From Stutzerimonas stutzeri (GTDB lineage Bacteria; Pseudomonadota; Gammaproteobacteria; Pseudomonadales; Pseudomonadaceae): a stretch of DNA of 64,000 nucleotides. Below are positions 16,737-25,693 of this stretch, one piece after another. Position 1 is the first letter of the stretch. Each line of letters opens with the position of its first letter. Both the position numbers and the translations under genes were made by a program. The stretch covers positions 1,860,001-1,924,000 of the forward strand of contig CP077641.1 in assembly GCA_019056435.1 (NCBI GenBank). Reading direction: 5' to 3'. The notes beneath the pieces are model-generated. The model ran no database searches. It had not been told where the DNA came from and was given only the letters and a program-made list of their open reading frames with translations.

Positions 16737-17966
16737 TCAGCGGCCGAGCCAGCGCAGCATGCCTTGCGCCGCGGCTCGTCCGCTGGCGAAGCAGGCGGTC
16801 AACAGATAGCCGCCGGTCGGCGCTTCCCAGTCGAGCATTTCACCGGCGCAGAACACGCCGGGGAGCTGGCGCAGCATCAGGCCGTCGTCGAGCGCTTCGA
16901 AGGGCAGCCCGCCGGCGCTGCTGATGGCTTCATCGAGCGGGCGTGGGTGTCGCAGCGTGATGGGCAGCGCCTTGATGGCGTGCGCCAGGCGTTGCGGATC
17001 GTCAAAGACGTCCGCCGCGGCGAGTTCGCGCAAGAGGCCGGCCTTCACCCCGTCCAGCCCGAGCTGCCGCTTGAGGTGCTTGGCCATGCTCTGCGAGCCG
17101 CGGGGCCTGGCCAGGGCGCGGGCGATCTTTTCCAGCGAATGATCCGGTAGCAGGTCGAGCAGAATCAGGGCGCAGCCGTCGCGCTCGATCCGCGCGCGGA
17201 TATCGGCGGACAGTGCATACACCAGGCTGCCCTCGATCCCGGTGGCGGTGACGACGAACTCGCCCTTGCGCGGATCGCCTTCCGGCTGCCTGAGACTGAC
17301 GGTTTTCAGCGGCGCGCCGGCGAAACGCTCCTTGAGGTGCGGGCTCCAGCCGGCCACGTCGAACCCGCAATTGGCCGGGCGCAGGGCGCGCACCGGGACA
17401 CCTCGCGCCTCGAGCAGTGGCACCCAGGCGCCATCGGAGCCCAGCCGCGCCCAACTGCCACCGCCGAGGGCGAGCAGCACGGCGTCGGCCATGATGTGGC
17501 GCTCATCGTCAGGGCCTTGCAGGCGCAGGCTGCCATCGGCGTTCCAGCCCAACCAGCGATGCCGCGTGTGGAGCTGCACGCCCGCCTCGCGCAGGCGGCG
17601 CAACCAGGCGCGCAAGAGCGGCGCGGCCTTCATGTCGGTCGGAAACACGCGGCCGGAACTGCCGACGAAGGTGTCGATGCCCAACTCATGGATCCAGCGG
17701 CGCAGTTGCGTCGCGTCGAAGGCTTCGAGCAGTGGGCGAAGCGCCGAGGCCCGCTCGCGGTAGCGCGCGACGAAAGGCTCGAACGCCTCGGAATGGGTGA
17801 TGTTCATGCCGCCGACCCCGGCCAGCAGGAACTTGCGACCGACCGAGGGCATGGCGTCGTAAAGATCGACCGTAACGCCGGCCTGGCTCAACACGTCAGC
17901 GGCCATCAGGCCGGCAGGGCCACCGCCGATGATGGCGATGCGGGGCGGTACGGGAGTCGGAAGCAT
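16737..17966 (-). CDS. TIGR03862 / HI0933-like (YhiN) flavoprotein
   Basis: A 409-residue FAD-binding protein: IAIIGGGPAGLMAADVLSQA (dinucleotide-binding motif, residues 10-29), GRKFLLAGVGGMNITHSE (family signature), DAVLLALGGGSWARLGSDG, and the C-terminal GVFCAGEMLDWEAPTGGYLL. Proteins of this group are NAD(P)/FAD-dependent oxidoreductases of unknown substrate; the TIGR03862 branch is common in proteobacteria. ATG 17966. It is convergent with adhP, only 9 bp between stops. Confidence 0.85.
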   Translation of the reverse strand: MLPTPVPPRIAIIGGGPAGLMAADVLSQAGVTVDLYDAMPSVGRKFLLAGVGGMNITHSEAFEPFVARYRERASALRPLLEAFDATQLRRWIHELGIDTFVGSSGRVFPTDMKAAPLLRAWLRRLREAGVQLHTRHRWLGWNADGSLRLQGPDDERHIMADAVLLALGGGSWARLGSDGAWVPLLEARGVPVRALRPANCGFDVAGWSPHLKERFAGAPLKTVSLRQPEGDPRKGEFVVTATGIEGSLVYALSADIRARIERDGCALILLDLLPDHSLEKIARALARPRGSQSMAKHLKRQLGLDGVKAGLLRELAAADVFDDPQRLAHAIKALPITLRHPRPLDEAISSAGGLPFEALDDGLMLRQLPGVFCAGEMLDWEAPTGGYLLTACFASGRAAAQGMLRWLGR

Positions 17967-18078
17967 GGTTCAGGTCTGGCGGTGCGGGGCCGGCATTGTA
18001 GCGAATGCCGCTCGCGGACATCGATTGGCGGGCAAGCAGGCGCTGGGGTGCCAGGCTGGCCCGGTCAAGGCAGGGCCG

Positions 18079-18999
18079 TCAACGCAGGCCGTGACGCTCC
18101 CAGGCCGCAGCCGCGGCGAGGTGCAGCTGGGCGTGGCGGCGGGCCAGCACGGCGCGGTCCTTGTCGTAACCGCCGCCGATCACGCCGACCACCGGGATGT
18201 CGCGACCCAGGCAATGCTCGATCACCGCGCTGTCGCGTCGCGCCAGGCCCGCGTCGGTCAGTTCGAGCAGGCCGAGCGCGTCATCGCGGTGCACGTCGAC
18301 ACCGGCGTCGTAGATGACCAGGTCCGGCTGGTACAGCGGCAGCAGGTAGCCGAGGGTGTCATCCACGACCTTCAGATAGTCGTCGTCGCCCAGCCCGGGG
18401 GCGAGGCCGATGTCCCAGTCGCTGCGGGCTTTGCGCACCGGAAAATTCTTCTCGCAGTGCAGCGAGACGGTGACGGCATCGGCTACGTCCTCGAGTATCC
18501 GCGCTGTGCCGTCGCCCTGATGCACGTCGCAATCGAAGATCAGCACGCGGCCGATGCGTCCGCTCTCGAGCAGCGACAGGGCGATGATCGCCAGGTCATT
18601 GAAGATGCAGAAGCCCGAGGCATGGTCGTAGTGAGCATGGTGCGTGCCGCCGGCGAGGTGGCAGGCCAGGCCGTGCTGCAGGGCAAGGTCCGCCGCCAGC
18701 AGCGAGCCGCCGACTGCGCGCACGGTGCGCTGCGCCAGCGCCGGGCTCCAGGGCAGGCCGAGCCGGCGCAGCTCCTCGCGGTTCATGTCGCCGCTGCAAT
18801 AGCGTTCGACGTACCGGCGGTCATGTGCCAGTGAGAGCCTGTCCGGATCGCATAGCTCGGGGCGCAACAAGGCCTCGTCCGTGGTCAAACCGCTGGCGAC
18901 CAGGTGATCGCGCAGCAGCCGGAACTTCTCCATCGGGAATCGATGCCCCGGCGGTAGCGGCGGGCTGTAGTCGTCGTGGAACACCAGAGGTAGCGGCAT
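18079..18999 (-). CDS. Histone-deacetylase-like (class IV type) amidohydrolase
   Basis: A 306-residue zinc deacetylase of the arginase/HDAC fold. Key motifs are GGTHHAHYDHASGFCIFND (tandem His and the Asn-Asp turn), IFDCDVHQGDGT (zinc Asp and His), and VIYDAGVDVHRDDALG (second zinc Asp region), then GVIGGGYDKD. In bacteria these act on acetylpolyamines or small acetylated molecules or proteins. Start ATG 18999. It is divergent from the GNAT gene (75-bp gap), an acetyltransferase/deacetylase pairing that may be coincidental. Confidence 0.85.
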   Translation of the reverse strand: MPLPLVFHDDYSPPLPPGHRFPMEKFRLLRDHLVASGLTTDEALLRPELCDPDRLSLAHDRRYVERYCSGDMNREELRRLGLPWSPALAQRTVRAVGGSLLAADLALQHGLACHLAGGTHHAHYDHASGFCIFNDLAIIALSLLESGRIGRVLIFDCDVHQGDGTARILEDVADAVTVSLHCEKNFPVRKARSDWDIGLAPGLGDDDYLKVVDDTLGYLLPLYQPDLVIYDAGVDVHRDDALGLLELTDAGLARRDSAVIEHCLGRDIPVVGVIGGGYDKDRAVLARRHAQLHLAAAAAWERHGLR

Positions 19000-19073
19000 C
19001 GGTCGACCGGCGATAAGGACCAGTCGGCAGTATGCTGGCAGCGCCGCCGGGGCCTCAACAGACAGGGACAACC

Positions 19074-19637
19074 ATGCAGCCGATAGAACTGGATACACCG
19101 CGCCTGCGCTTGCGCGGCTGGCACGACCGCGATCTCGACCCACTCGCCGAGATGTGTGCCGACCCACGGGTGATGCGCTATTTCCCCGCCACCCTTTCCC
19201 GCGATGAATGCGCCGCGGCGATGGCGCGGTGCCGCGTCCATTTCATCCGCCATGGTTTCGGCTTCTGGGTGGTGGAGCATAAGGACGAGGCGCGCTTCAT
19301 CGGCCTGGCCGGCCTGGCCTGGAGTCGCCTGGACCTGCCGTTCTGCCCCGCCGTGGAAATCGGCTGGCGGCTGGTGGCGGACCAGTGGGGCCAGGGGCTG
19401 GCGTACGAGGCGGCGCAAGCGGCGCTGGCCTTCGCCTTCGAACAACGGCAGCTGGACGAAGTGGTGAGCTACACCTCACCCCTCAACGAGCGATCCTGGC
19501 GGCTGATGGGCAGGCTCGGTATGCAGGCCGACGAGGCGGCGAGCTTCGATCATCCACGCCTGCCCGAGGGTCACCCGCTGCGCCGCCACCTGCTCTACCG
19601 CATGAGCCGCGACCAATGGAACGATCGGCGACGATGA
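19074..19637 (+). CDS. GNAT-family N-acetyltransferase (RimJ/RimL type)
   Basis: A 187-residue protein: IELDTPRLRLRGWHDRDLDP at the start and FWVVEHKDEARFIGLAGLAW, then WRLVADQWGQGLAYEAAQAA (acetyl-CoA pyrophosphate-binding loop variant of Q/RxxGxG/A) and ERSWRLMGRLGMQ. This is the layout of GNATs acetylating small molecules or protein N-termini. I chose ATG 19074 because an upstream in-frame extension has no ribosome site. Confidence 0.85.
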   Translation: MQPIELDTPRLRLRGWHDRDLDPLAEMCADPRVMRYFPATLSRDECAAAMARCRVHFIRHGFGFWVVEHKDEARFIGLAGLAWSRLDLPFCPAVEIGWRLVADQWGQGLAYEAAQAALAFAFEQRQLDEVVSYTSPLNERSWRLMGRLGMQADEAASFDHPRLPEGHPLRRHLLYRMSRDQWNDRRR

Positions 19638-19716
19638 GCGCAATCAGTGGAGCGAATCCGGCGCAATGCGTAACATTGCCCGCTTGCCCCGTGCCCGCCT
19701 GAAGGATGCCGAAAAC

Positions 19717-20585
19717 ATGACCGACACGCTCGATACCCTGGTCAATCTGCTATCGCTCGAACGCATCGAGGAGAACCTCTTCCGTGGCGCCAGCCAGGAC
19801 CTGGGCTTCCCCAGTTGTTCGGCGGTCAGGTGGTCGGTCAGGCGCTGTCCGCGGCCAGCCAGACCGTGGTGCCCGAACGCCACGTGCACTCCATGCACGG
19901 TTACTTCCTGCGTCCTGGCGACTCCCATCAGCCGGTGGTCTATGACGTGGATCGCGTGCGCGACGGCGGCAGCTTCACCACTCGCCGGGTCAGCGCGATC
20001 CAGAAGGGGCAGACGATCTTCACCTGCATCGCTTCCTTCCAGGCCGACGAGACCGGGTATGAACATCAGATACAGATGCCCGAGGTGGAGGGCCCGGAAA
20101 ACCTGCTCAGCGAGTGGGAGCTGCTGCACAAGCTGACGCCGCTGGTGCCACCGCGTGTCGCCGAGAAGCTGCGGCGGCCCAAGCCCATCGAGATCCGACC
20201 GGTCACGCTGCAGGATCCGATCAACCCCCAGCCGATCGAGCCGATCCGACACCTCTGGTTCCGCGCCGATGGCACGCTGCCGGACAATCCCGCGCTGCAC
20301 AAATACCTGATGGCCTACGCGTCGGACTTCAGCTTCATCGGCACCGCGCTGCAGCCGCACGGCGTGAGTTCCTGGAGCAAGTTCATCCAGCTCGCGAGCC
20401 TCGATCATTCGCTGTGGTTCCATCGCGAAGTGCGTGCCGACGAGTGGCTGCTCTACAGCATCGACAGCCCCTGGGCCGGTAACGCGCGCGGGTTCGCCCG
20501 CGGCAATATCTTCAACCGCGCCGGGCAGCTGGTCGCCTCGGTCGCCCAGGAAGGCCTGATCCGCGTGCGCGAGGATTGGAAGTGA
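19717..20585 (+). CDS. tesB: Acyl-CoA thioesterase II TesB (frameshifted)
   Basis: Double-hotdog thioesterase hydrolysing medium- and long-chain acyl-CoA. Start ATG 19717: MTDTLDTLVNLLSLERIEEN, then LFRGASQDLGFP. At 19809-19812 a C4 run is one base short; the other frame continues QLFGGQVVGQALSAASQTVV and carries the remaining domain (HSMHGYFLRPGDSHQPVVYD, DGGSFTTRRVSAIQKGQTIF, YASDFSFIGTALQPHG with the active-site Asp, ASLDHSLWFHREVRADEWLL) to the TGA at 20585. Repaired length about 289 residues, normal for TesB. The stop overlaps the GTG of the next gene. Confidence 0.92.
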
Positions 20586-21175
20586 AGCAACTGGCGGACG
20601 CCCGGCACTGGGTCTTCGACATGGACGGCACCCTGACCCTTGCCGTGCATGATTTCCCGGCGATCAAGCGGGCGCTCGACATTCCTCAGGACGACGACAT
20701 CCTGCACCACCTCGCGGCGCTGCCGGACGAGGAGGCGGCGCGAAAGCGCGCCTGGTTGCTCGAGCACGAGCGGGAGCTGGCCTATGCCGCGCGCCCCGCA
20801 CCCGGCGCCCGCGAGCTGCTTTACCACCTGCGCGATCGCGGTTGCCGGCTCGGCGTGCTGACGCGCAATGCGCACGAGCTCGCGCTGGTGACTCTCGAGG
20901 CGGTGGGAATGGGCGAATGTTTCGAATCGGCCGATATCCTGGGACGCGACGAGGCGCCGCCCAAGCCGCATCCGGGAGGCCTGCTGCACCTGGCCGAGCG
21001 CTGGGGCGTCGAGCCGCAGGCAATGGTCATGGTCGGAGATTTCCGCTTCGATCTCGAATGCGCGAAGGCCGCCGGTGCCCGTGGCGTGCTGGTCAACCTG
21101 ACGGAAAATCCCTGGCCCGAGTTGACCGACCTGCATGCGCTCGACTGCGGGGAACTACGACGGTTGCTGGGCTGA
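20582..21175 (+). CDS. HAD-superfamily phosphatase (Gph/PGP-like)
   Basis: A 197-residue HAD hydrolase: WVFDMDGTLT (nucleophile Asp, acid/base Asp), LGVLTRNAHELALVTLEAVG (motif II Thr), APPKPHPGGLLHLAE (motif III Lys) and MVMVGDFRFDLECAKAAGA (motif IV). The helical cap is short, as in Gph/YqaB-like enzymes acting on small phosphorylated metabolites. Start GTG 20582 overlaps the tesB TGA by four bases (GTGA), implying coupling; a TTG six bases upstream is also in frame. Substrate not predictable. Confidence 0.85.
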   Translation: MKQLADARHWVFDMDGTLTLAVHDFPAIKRALDIPQDDDILHHLAALPDEEAARKRAWLLEHERELAYAARPAPGARELLYHLRDRGCRLGVLTRNAHELALVTLEAVGMGECFESADILGRDEAPPKPHPGGLLHLAERWGVEPQAMVMVGDFRFDLECAKAAGARGVLVNLTENPWPELTDLHALDCGELRRLLG

Positions 21176-21180
21176 ACGCT

Positions 21181-21230
21181 GTGGCCCTAAGCCAGATTAC
21201 GCCTTCGGCTAATCCGGCTTAGGGCCCACG
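21181..21230. repeat. Hairpin between convergent genes, REP-like/bidirectional terminator
   Basis: GGCCCTAAGCCAGATTA and TAATCCGGCTTAGGGCC pair with one G-T/A mismatch and one bulge around a CGCCTTCGGC loop. It sits between the convergent HAD and thioredoxin genes; it may terminate both or be a REP copy. Confidence 0.6.
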
Positions 21231-21279
21231 ATTCATGGGGCGGAATGACCGCAGGCGTTTCCGTCGCGGCCCCGCAGGA

Positions 21280-22149
21280 TCAATACAACGCCTGGTACAG
21301 CTTGCGGCGATAGGTCGTGACCAGGGGATGGTCGTTGCCCAGTACGTCGAACACCTGAAGCAGCGTCTTGTGCGGCAGACCGTCCGCGTAACCACGGTTG
21401 CGTATGAACAGCCTCAGCAAGCCATCCAGAGCCGCTTCGTATTGCTGGCGCGCGAGCTGCTGCACTGCCAGCTGGTAGACCGCCTCGTCGTCTTCGGGGT
21501 TTTGCGCCAGGCGGCTCTTGAGCTCGGCGACTTCCGGCAGGTCGTTGGCCTGACGCAGGAAGGTCAGCTGCGCCCGCGCACCCGCCAGGGCCTGCTTGTG
21601 TTCGTCACCCTTGACCGCGTCCAGTACGGTTTCGGCCTCGCCCAACTCGCCACGCTCGGCCAGGCACCGGGCATAAAGGATCAGCACCGGCGCGTTCTCG
21701 TTGTCCTCGGCCAGGGCCTGCTTGAGCAGGCCTTCCGCCTCGCCGATACGACCCTCGGCGAATAGCGCCTGGGCCGTGTCCAGCAGATCGGCTTGTGGTG
21801 CGGCGGGTGCCTGCACGTGCGGCTGCAGCATGGCGCGGATGGCCGACTCCGGTTGCGCACCGGCGAAGCCGTCCAGCGGCTGGCCGTCCTTGAACAGCAC
21901 CACCGTCGGCAGGCTGCGTACGCCGAAGCGGGCGACGACTTCCTGCTCGATGTCGCAGTTGACCTTCGCCAGAAGCAGCTCGCCGCCATACTCCTCGGTG
22001 ATCTTCGCCAGCAGTGGCATCAGCGCCTTGCACGGCGCGCACCACTCGGCCCAGAAATCCACCAGCACGGGTTTGTGAAAGGAGTTTTCCAGCACCAGCT
22101 GTTCGAAGTTGGCGCTGGTGACGTCGAAGATGTAGGGAGTTTGGCTCAT
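21280..22149 (-). CDS. Thioredoxin-TPR co-chaperone (CnoX/YbbN family)
   Basis: A 289-residue protein with an N-terminal thioredoxin domain (LVDFWAEWCAPCKALMPLLA; redox Cys 37 and Cys 40; cis-Pro in RSLPTVVLFKDGQ) and a C-terminal TPR region (from about residue 125: TAQALFAEGRIGEAEGLLKQ, then LARQQYEAALDGLLRLFIRN). This architecture is that of CnoX (YbbN), a chlorine/heat-stress chaperedoxin that hands clients to GroEL and DnaK. E. coli CnoX lacks the resolving Cys, but Pseudomonas forms keep a full CxxC as here. ATG 22149. Confidence 0.88.
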   Translation of the reverse strand: MSQTPYIFDVTSANFEQLVLENSFHKPVLVDFWAEWCAPCKALMPLLAKITEEYGGELLLAKVNCDIEQEVVARFGVRSLPTVVLFKDGQPLDGFAGAQPESAIRAMLQPHVQAPAAPQADLLDTAQALFAEGRIGEAEGLLKQALAEDNENAPVLILYARCLAERGELGEAETVLDAVKGDEHKQALAGARAQLTFLRQANDLPEVAELKSRLAQNPEDDEAVYQLAVQQLARQQYEAALDGLLRLFIRNRGYADGLPHKTLLQVFDVLGNDHPLVTTYRRKLYQALY

Positions 22150-22236
22150 CGGCACTCTCGAAGTGGGCGCATGCGAAGTTAGGCGTGCATGGTAAGTGGG
22201 GATGACCCGTAGCGGAAGCAAGGGCGGGGCCGAGGC

Positions 22237-22767
22237 TCAGCCTCGCGGCGCGGTCAGCGGCCAGCTCGACAGTTCACGGTATTGCACGCCGTGGCCGACG
22301 TTCTCCGAGAGGTAGAGCCCGAAGCGCTCGACTCGCCATTCGAATACCGGTGGCCTGGGCTGCGGCCCGGGCGCTGTCTCGCGCGACAGCGTTACGTGCG
22401 GCAGGAAGGGGCGTGAATCGAGCGCGACGCCATGGGCACAAAGCTTCGCATGCAGCTGACCGACCAGATGGCTCAACGGCGGTGGCACCTGGCTCGGGAC
22501 CAGGCAGGCGAAGCCGTGACCGATGGTGTGCAGTTCATCCAGGCGCAGCACGAAGGCATCGGTGTGCAGCGGGCGAGCCAGTTGGACGAGTGCGTCGAGC
22601 GTATGGGCCGGCTGGCTACCGAGAAACGCCAGGGTCAGGTGCAGGTTGGCCTCGGGCACGGGGCGCCCCGCCAACCCCTGGGCGTCTCGCCAGCGGCAGA
22701 TCGAGCCGGCTAGGGGCGGCGGGCAGGGCAGGGCGAAAAACAGGCGCAGGGGCTTGTCGCTATTCAT
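22237..22767 (-). CDS. thpR: RNA 2',3'-cyclic phosphodiesterase ThpR
   Basis: A 176-residue 2H phosphoesterase with the two catalytic HxT/S-x motifs HLTLAFLG (about residue 42) and HVTLSRE (about residue 126), plus LRLFFALPCPPPL at the start and the C-terminal FEWRVERFGLYLSE. It opens 2',3'-cyclic phosphates or reversibly joins RNA ends in vitro. Start ATG 22767; a GTG two codons earlier is also possible. Same strand as the methyltransferase upstream, with a 35-bp gap. Confidence 0.87.
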   Translation of the reverse strand: MNSDKPLRLFFALPCPPPLAGSICRWRDAQGLAGRPVPEANLHLTLAFLGSQPAHTLDALVQLARPLHTDAFVLRLDELHTIGHGFACLVPSQVPPPLSHLVGQLHAKLCAHGVALDSRPFLPHVTLSRETAPGPQPRPPVFEWRVERFGLYLSENVGHGVQYRELSSWPLTAPRG

Positions 22768-22802
22768 GGTCACATCGGCTCCAGCTCGCGGCGCAGCTCG
22801 CC

Positions 22803-23462
22803 TCAGCGCGGGTTCCGCGCCGCGTGATAAAGGCTGACCCGGCGAAACTCCGCAGGCTCGGCCAGGTCCGGCCATGTGCAGGCGTCCAGGACAGCCAGTC
22901 GCGCATACCGGGGATGGTGGAAATCGCGCACCCGCGAATCCGCCACCAGCACCTCCTGGCCGCGACCGAGAAACTGGTCGAGGAGCGGCAGGTTGGCCCG
23001 GTCATAGAGCACGTCGGCTACGAGGATCAGGTCGTAGCGGTCGGCCTCGGCGAAGAAGTCTTCGCTATAGCCTAGTTGCACCCCGTTGAGTTCGGCGTTG
23101 GCCCGACAGGAGGCCAGCGCGATCGGGTCGATGTCACAGGCGACCACTTCGGCAGCGCCTGCCCGTGCGGCGGCGATGGCCGCGATCCCCGATCCGGCGC
23201 CGAAGTCCAGCACGCGCTTGCCGCGGACCCACTGTGGGCGCTCATCGAGCCAGCGAGCCAGCACCAGCCCGCTGGCCCAGCAGAAGGACCAGTAGGGTGG
23301 TTCCTCCAGGATTCGCCGGGTTTCTTCGGGGCTGAAGGCGCGCGTCATGTTGTCCGGGTCGATGAGCCAGAGGCGGATATCCGTGCCGGGAAGCGGCGTG
23401 GCGGTGAGTCTCGCGTCTCCCAGCAATCCGGACAGCTCGGCCTGCAGCCCCGCCGGCGGCAT
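22803..23462 (-). CDS. Class I SAM-dependent methyltransferase (ETFB/PrmA-like)
   Basis: A 219-residue methyltransferase: [20 protein letters not shown] (SAM motif I), [20 protein letters not shown] (motif II acidic loop) and [20 protein letters not shown] (motif post-I/III; DVLYD is typical of METTL20/ETFB-lysine and nicotinamide N-methylase-like proteins). [17 protein letters not shown] precedes motif I, as in that group. ATG 23462 overlaps the TGA of the upstream lipoprotein gene by one base. Probably a protein-lysine methyltransferase; the target is not identifiable. Confidence 0.82.
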   Translation of the reverse strand: MPPAGLQAELSGLLGDARLTATPLPGTDIRLWLIDPDNMTRAFSPEETRRILEEPPYWSFCWASGLVLARWLDERPQWVRGKRVLDFGAGSGIAAIAAARAGAAEVVACDIDPIALASCRANAELNGVQLGYSEDFFAEADRYDLILVADVLYDRANLPLLDQFLGRGQEVLVADSRVRDFHHPRYARLAVLDACTWPDLAEPAEFRRVSLYHAARNPR

Positions 23463-23890
23463 CACGGCGCTGGGACCAGCCGCAGCGGGCCCAGCGATTG
23501 GCTGGCTGCGCTGGTAACCGGCACGGCCGGCAATCGCATGATCAACTGGCCGGAGCGCGTGACCCGGCCTCGCAGCTCGACGGGCTGATTCTGCGGGAAT
23601 TTGTCGGCGTTGAACTTGAGGATGAACGGCAATTCGGTGCCGCGTCCCTTGAGGCGGACGTTGCTGAGCAGGCGGTCCGGTTCATCGCGGCGGTTGACTT
23701 CCAGGAGCGCCAGCTCGACTTCGCTGTCGGCCGGAACACCGATCAGGCTGCCGTGCAGTTCATGCAGCGGCGTGGTGGCCAGCGGCGGCTCCTCGAAGGT
23801 GACCGGTGCCGTCGGGCGCTGGGTTTCCTGGCTCGAGCAGGCGGCAAGGAGCATCAGCAGGGCGGACAAAGCAAAGGGGCGTAACGGCAC
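23462..23890 (-). CDS. YbaY-family lipoprotein
   Basis: A 142-residue lipoprotein: signal [20 protein letters not shown] with lipobox LLAAC, then a beta-rich YbaY/META-like domain ([60 protein letters not shown]). I prefer the GTG at 23890, 7 bases after AGGAGG; the in-frame TTG at 23905 overlaps that ribosome site. Coupled to the methyltransferase (TGATG). Function unknown; domain relatives are outer-membrane quality or stress proteins. Confidence 0.8.
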   Translation of the reverse strand: MPLRPFALSALLMLLAACSSQETQRPTAPVTFEEPPLATTPLHELHGSLIGVPADSEVELALLEVNRRDEPDRLLSNVRLKGRGTELPFILKFNADKFPQNQPVELRGRVTRSGQLIMRLPAVPVTSAASQSLGPLRLVPAP

Positions 23891-24119
23891 GGACGGCCTC
23901 CTCAAAGATGCAGGGAATCAGGCCCTGTGGAAACTGCTGCGCTCGATCATGCGGCGTCAAGAAAACAGGCTCGGTTGCAAGCCGAGTCCTTGCCTGACCT
24001 TCGCTCGCGAGGTGTCCACGCGACCTGCAATGGGCGCCTGTATAGCAGCAAGTCCGCCGATTTGTCTTGCCGGAGGGATGCGCTACCATGGCTGTCCCCA
24101 TGTCTGACAGCTCTAGACC

Positions 24120-24587
24120 ATGCATTGTCCCTTCTGTGGTGCACATGACACCAAGGTCATCGATTCGCGCCTCGTGGCCGAGGGCGACCAGGTGCGCCGC
24201 CGCCGTGAATGCCTCGCCTGCGGTGAGCGTTTCACCACCTTCGAAACCGCCGAACTGGTCATGCCCCGGCTGATCAAGCAGGACGGCAGCCGTCAGCCAT
24301 TCGACGAAGAAAAGCTGCGCGCCGGCATGCAGCGGGCACTGGAGAAACGTCCGGTGAGCGTCGAGCGGCTGGAAGAGGCTATCGCCCATATCAAGCACAA
24401 GCTGCGCGCGACCGGTGAGCGCGAGATCAAGTCCCGCGTGCTCGGCGAGCTGGTGATGGCCGAGCTGCAGAAACTCGATGAAGTCGCCTATATCCGCTTC
24501 GCCTCGGTCTACCGTCGTTTCCAGGATCTCAACGAGTTCCGCGAGGAAATCGAGCGGCTCTCGCGCGAGCCCGTCAAGAGCGAATGA
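24120..24587 (+). CDS. nrdR: Transcriptional repressor NrdR
   Basis: A 155-residue nucleotide-sensing repressor of ribonucleotide reductase genes. The N-terminal zinc ribbon has Cys 3, Cys 6, Cys 31 and Cys 34 ([19 protein letters not shown]), followed by an ATP-cone domain (residues ~49-139: [40 protein letters not shown]). Start ATG 24120. It leads the rib block and overlaps ribD by four bases (ATGA). Confidence 0.97.
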   Translation: MHCPFCGAHDTKVIDSRLVAEGDQVRRRRECLACGERFTTFETAELVMPRLIKQDGSRQPFDEEKLRAGMQRALEKRPVSVERLEEAIAHIKHKLRATGEREIKSRVLGELVMAELQKLDEVAYIRFASVYRRFQDLNEFREEIERLSREPVKSE

Positions 24588-25693
24588 ACAGCAACGATCA
24601 CGCCTGGATGGCCCGTGCGCTGCAACTGGCGCGCAAGGGCCTGTACACGACCCATCCGAACCCACGCGTCGGCTGCGTCATCGTCAAGGATGGCGTGCTG
24701 ATTGGTGAAGGCTGGCACCTGCGCGCCGGTGAGCCGCATGCGGAGGTGCACGCCCTGCGCCAGGCCGGCGAGGCGGCCCGCGGCGCGACCGCTTACGTCA
24801 CCCTCGAGCCCTGCAGTCACCACGGACGCACGCCGCCCTGCGCCGAAGCGTTGGTCGAGGCAGGGGTCGGTCGTGTCGTGGCCGCCATGCAGGACCCCAA
24901 CCCGCAGGTCGCGGGGCGTGGTCTGGCGCGCTTGCGCAGCGTTGGTATCGAAGTCAGCAGCGGTGTGCTGGAAAACGAGGCGCGGGCACTGAACGCCGGT
25001 TTCATCAAGCGGATGGAAACGGGGCTGCCTCATGTGCGCGCCAAGTTGGCGATGAGCCTCGACGGCCGGACGGCCATGGCCAGTGGTGAGAGCCAGTGGA
25101 TCACAGGGTCGGCCGCGAGGGCCGAGGTGCAGCGCCTGCGCGCGCAAGCCAGCGTGGTGCTCACCGGGGCCGATACGGTGCTGATGGATCATGCCCGGCT
25201 GACCGTACGCGCCGCGGAGCTTGGCTTGGATGACGAGCTGACCCAGCTGGCGCTGCAGCGACCGCCGGTGCGCGTGCTGGTCGATGGCCGGCTGCGCGTT
25301 CCACTGGACGCACCTTTTTTCCAGGCGGGTCCGGCCCTGGTCGCCAGCCTCGGCAATGAGCCGGCCGCCCGCTATCAGGCAGGCGGTCATGAATTGCTGG
25401 CCCTGCCTACGCCAGAAGGGCGTGTCGATCTGCCGGGCCTGCTGCGTGAACTGGCCGGCCGCGGCGTCAACGAGGTGCTGCTCGAAGCCGGGCCACGACT
25501 GGCTGGTGCGTTCGCTGCGCAGGGCCTGATCGATGAATACCTGCTGTTCGTCGCGGCGAAATTTCTCGGTTCCTCGGCGCGTCCCTTGCTAGACCTGCCG
25601 CTCGAGCGCATGCGCGAGGCCCGCGAGTTGCGGATCGTGGATATCCGCGCCGTGGGCGATGACTGGAAGATCACCGCCGTCCCGCAAGGCTGA
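24584..25693 (+). CDS. ribD: RibD, bifunctional deaminase/reductase of riboflavin synthesis
   Basis: A 369-residue enzyme performing the second and third steps of riboflavin synthesis. The N-terminal zinc deaminase domain has His 52-Ala-Glu 54 (PHAEVHAL) and the zinc cysteines Cys 77 and Cys 86 ([11 protein letters not shown]). The C-terminal reductase domain begins near residue 148 ([57 protein letters not shown]). ATG 24584 overlaps the nrdR stop. The last 105 bp are also covered by the antisense dioxygenase-like gene. Confidence 0.96.
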   Translation: MNSNDHAWMARALQLARKGLYTTHPNPRVGCVIVKDGVLIGEGWHLRAGEPHAEVHALRQAGEAARGATAYVTLEPCSHHGRTPPCAEALVEAGVGRVVAAMQDPNPQVAGRGLARLRSVGIEVSSGVLENEARALNAGFIKRMETGLPHVRAKLAMSLDGRTAMASGESQWITGSAARAEVQRLRAQASVVLTGADTVLMDHARLTVRAAELGLDDELTQLALQRPPVRVLVDGRLRVPLDAPFFQAGPALVASLGNEPAARYQAGGHELLALPTPEGRVDLPGLLRELAGRGVNEVLLEAGPRLAGAFAAQGLIDEYLLFVAAKFLGSSARPLLDLPLERMREARELRIVDIRAVGDDWKITAVPQG

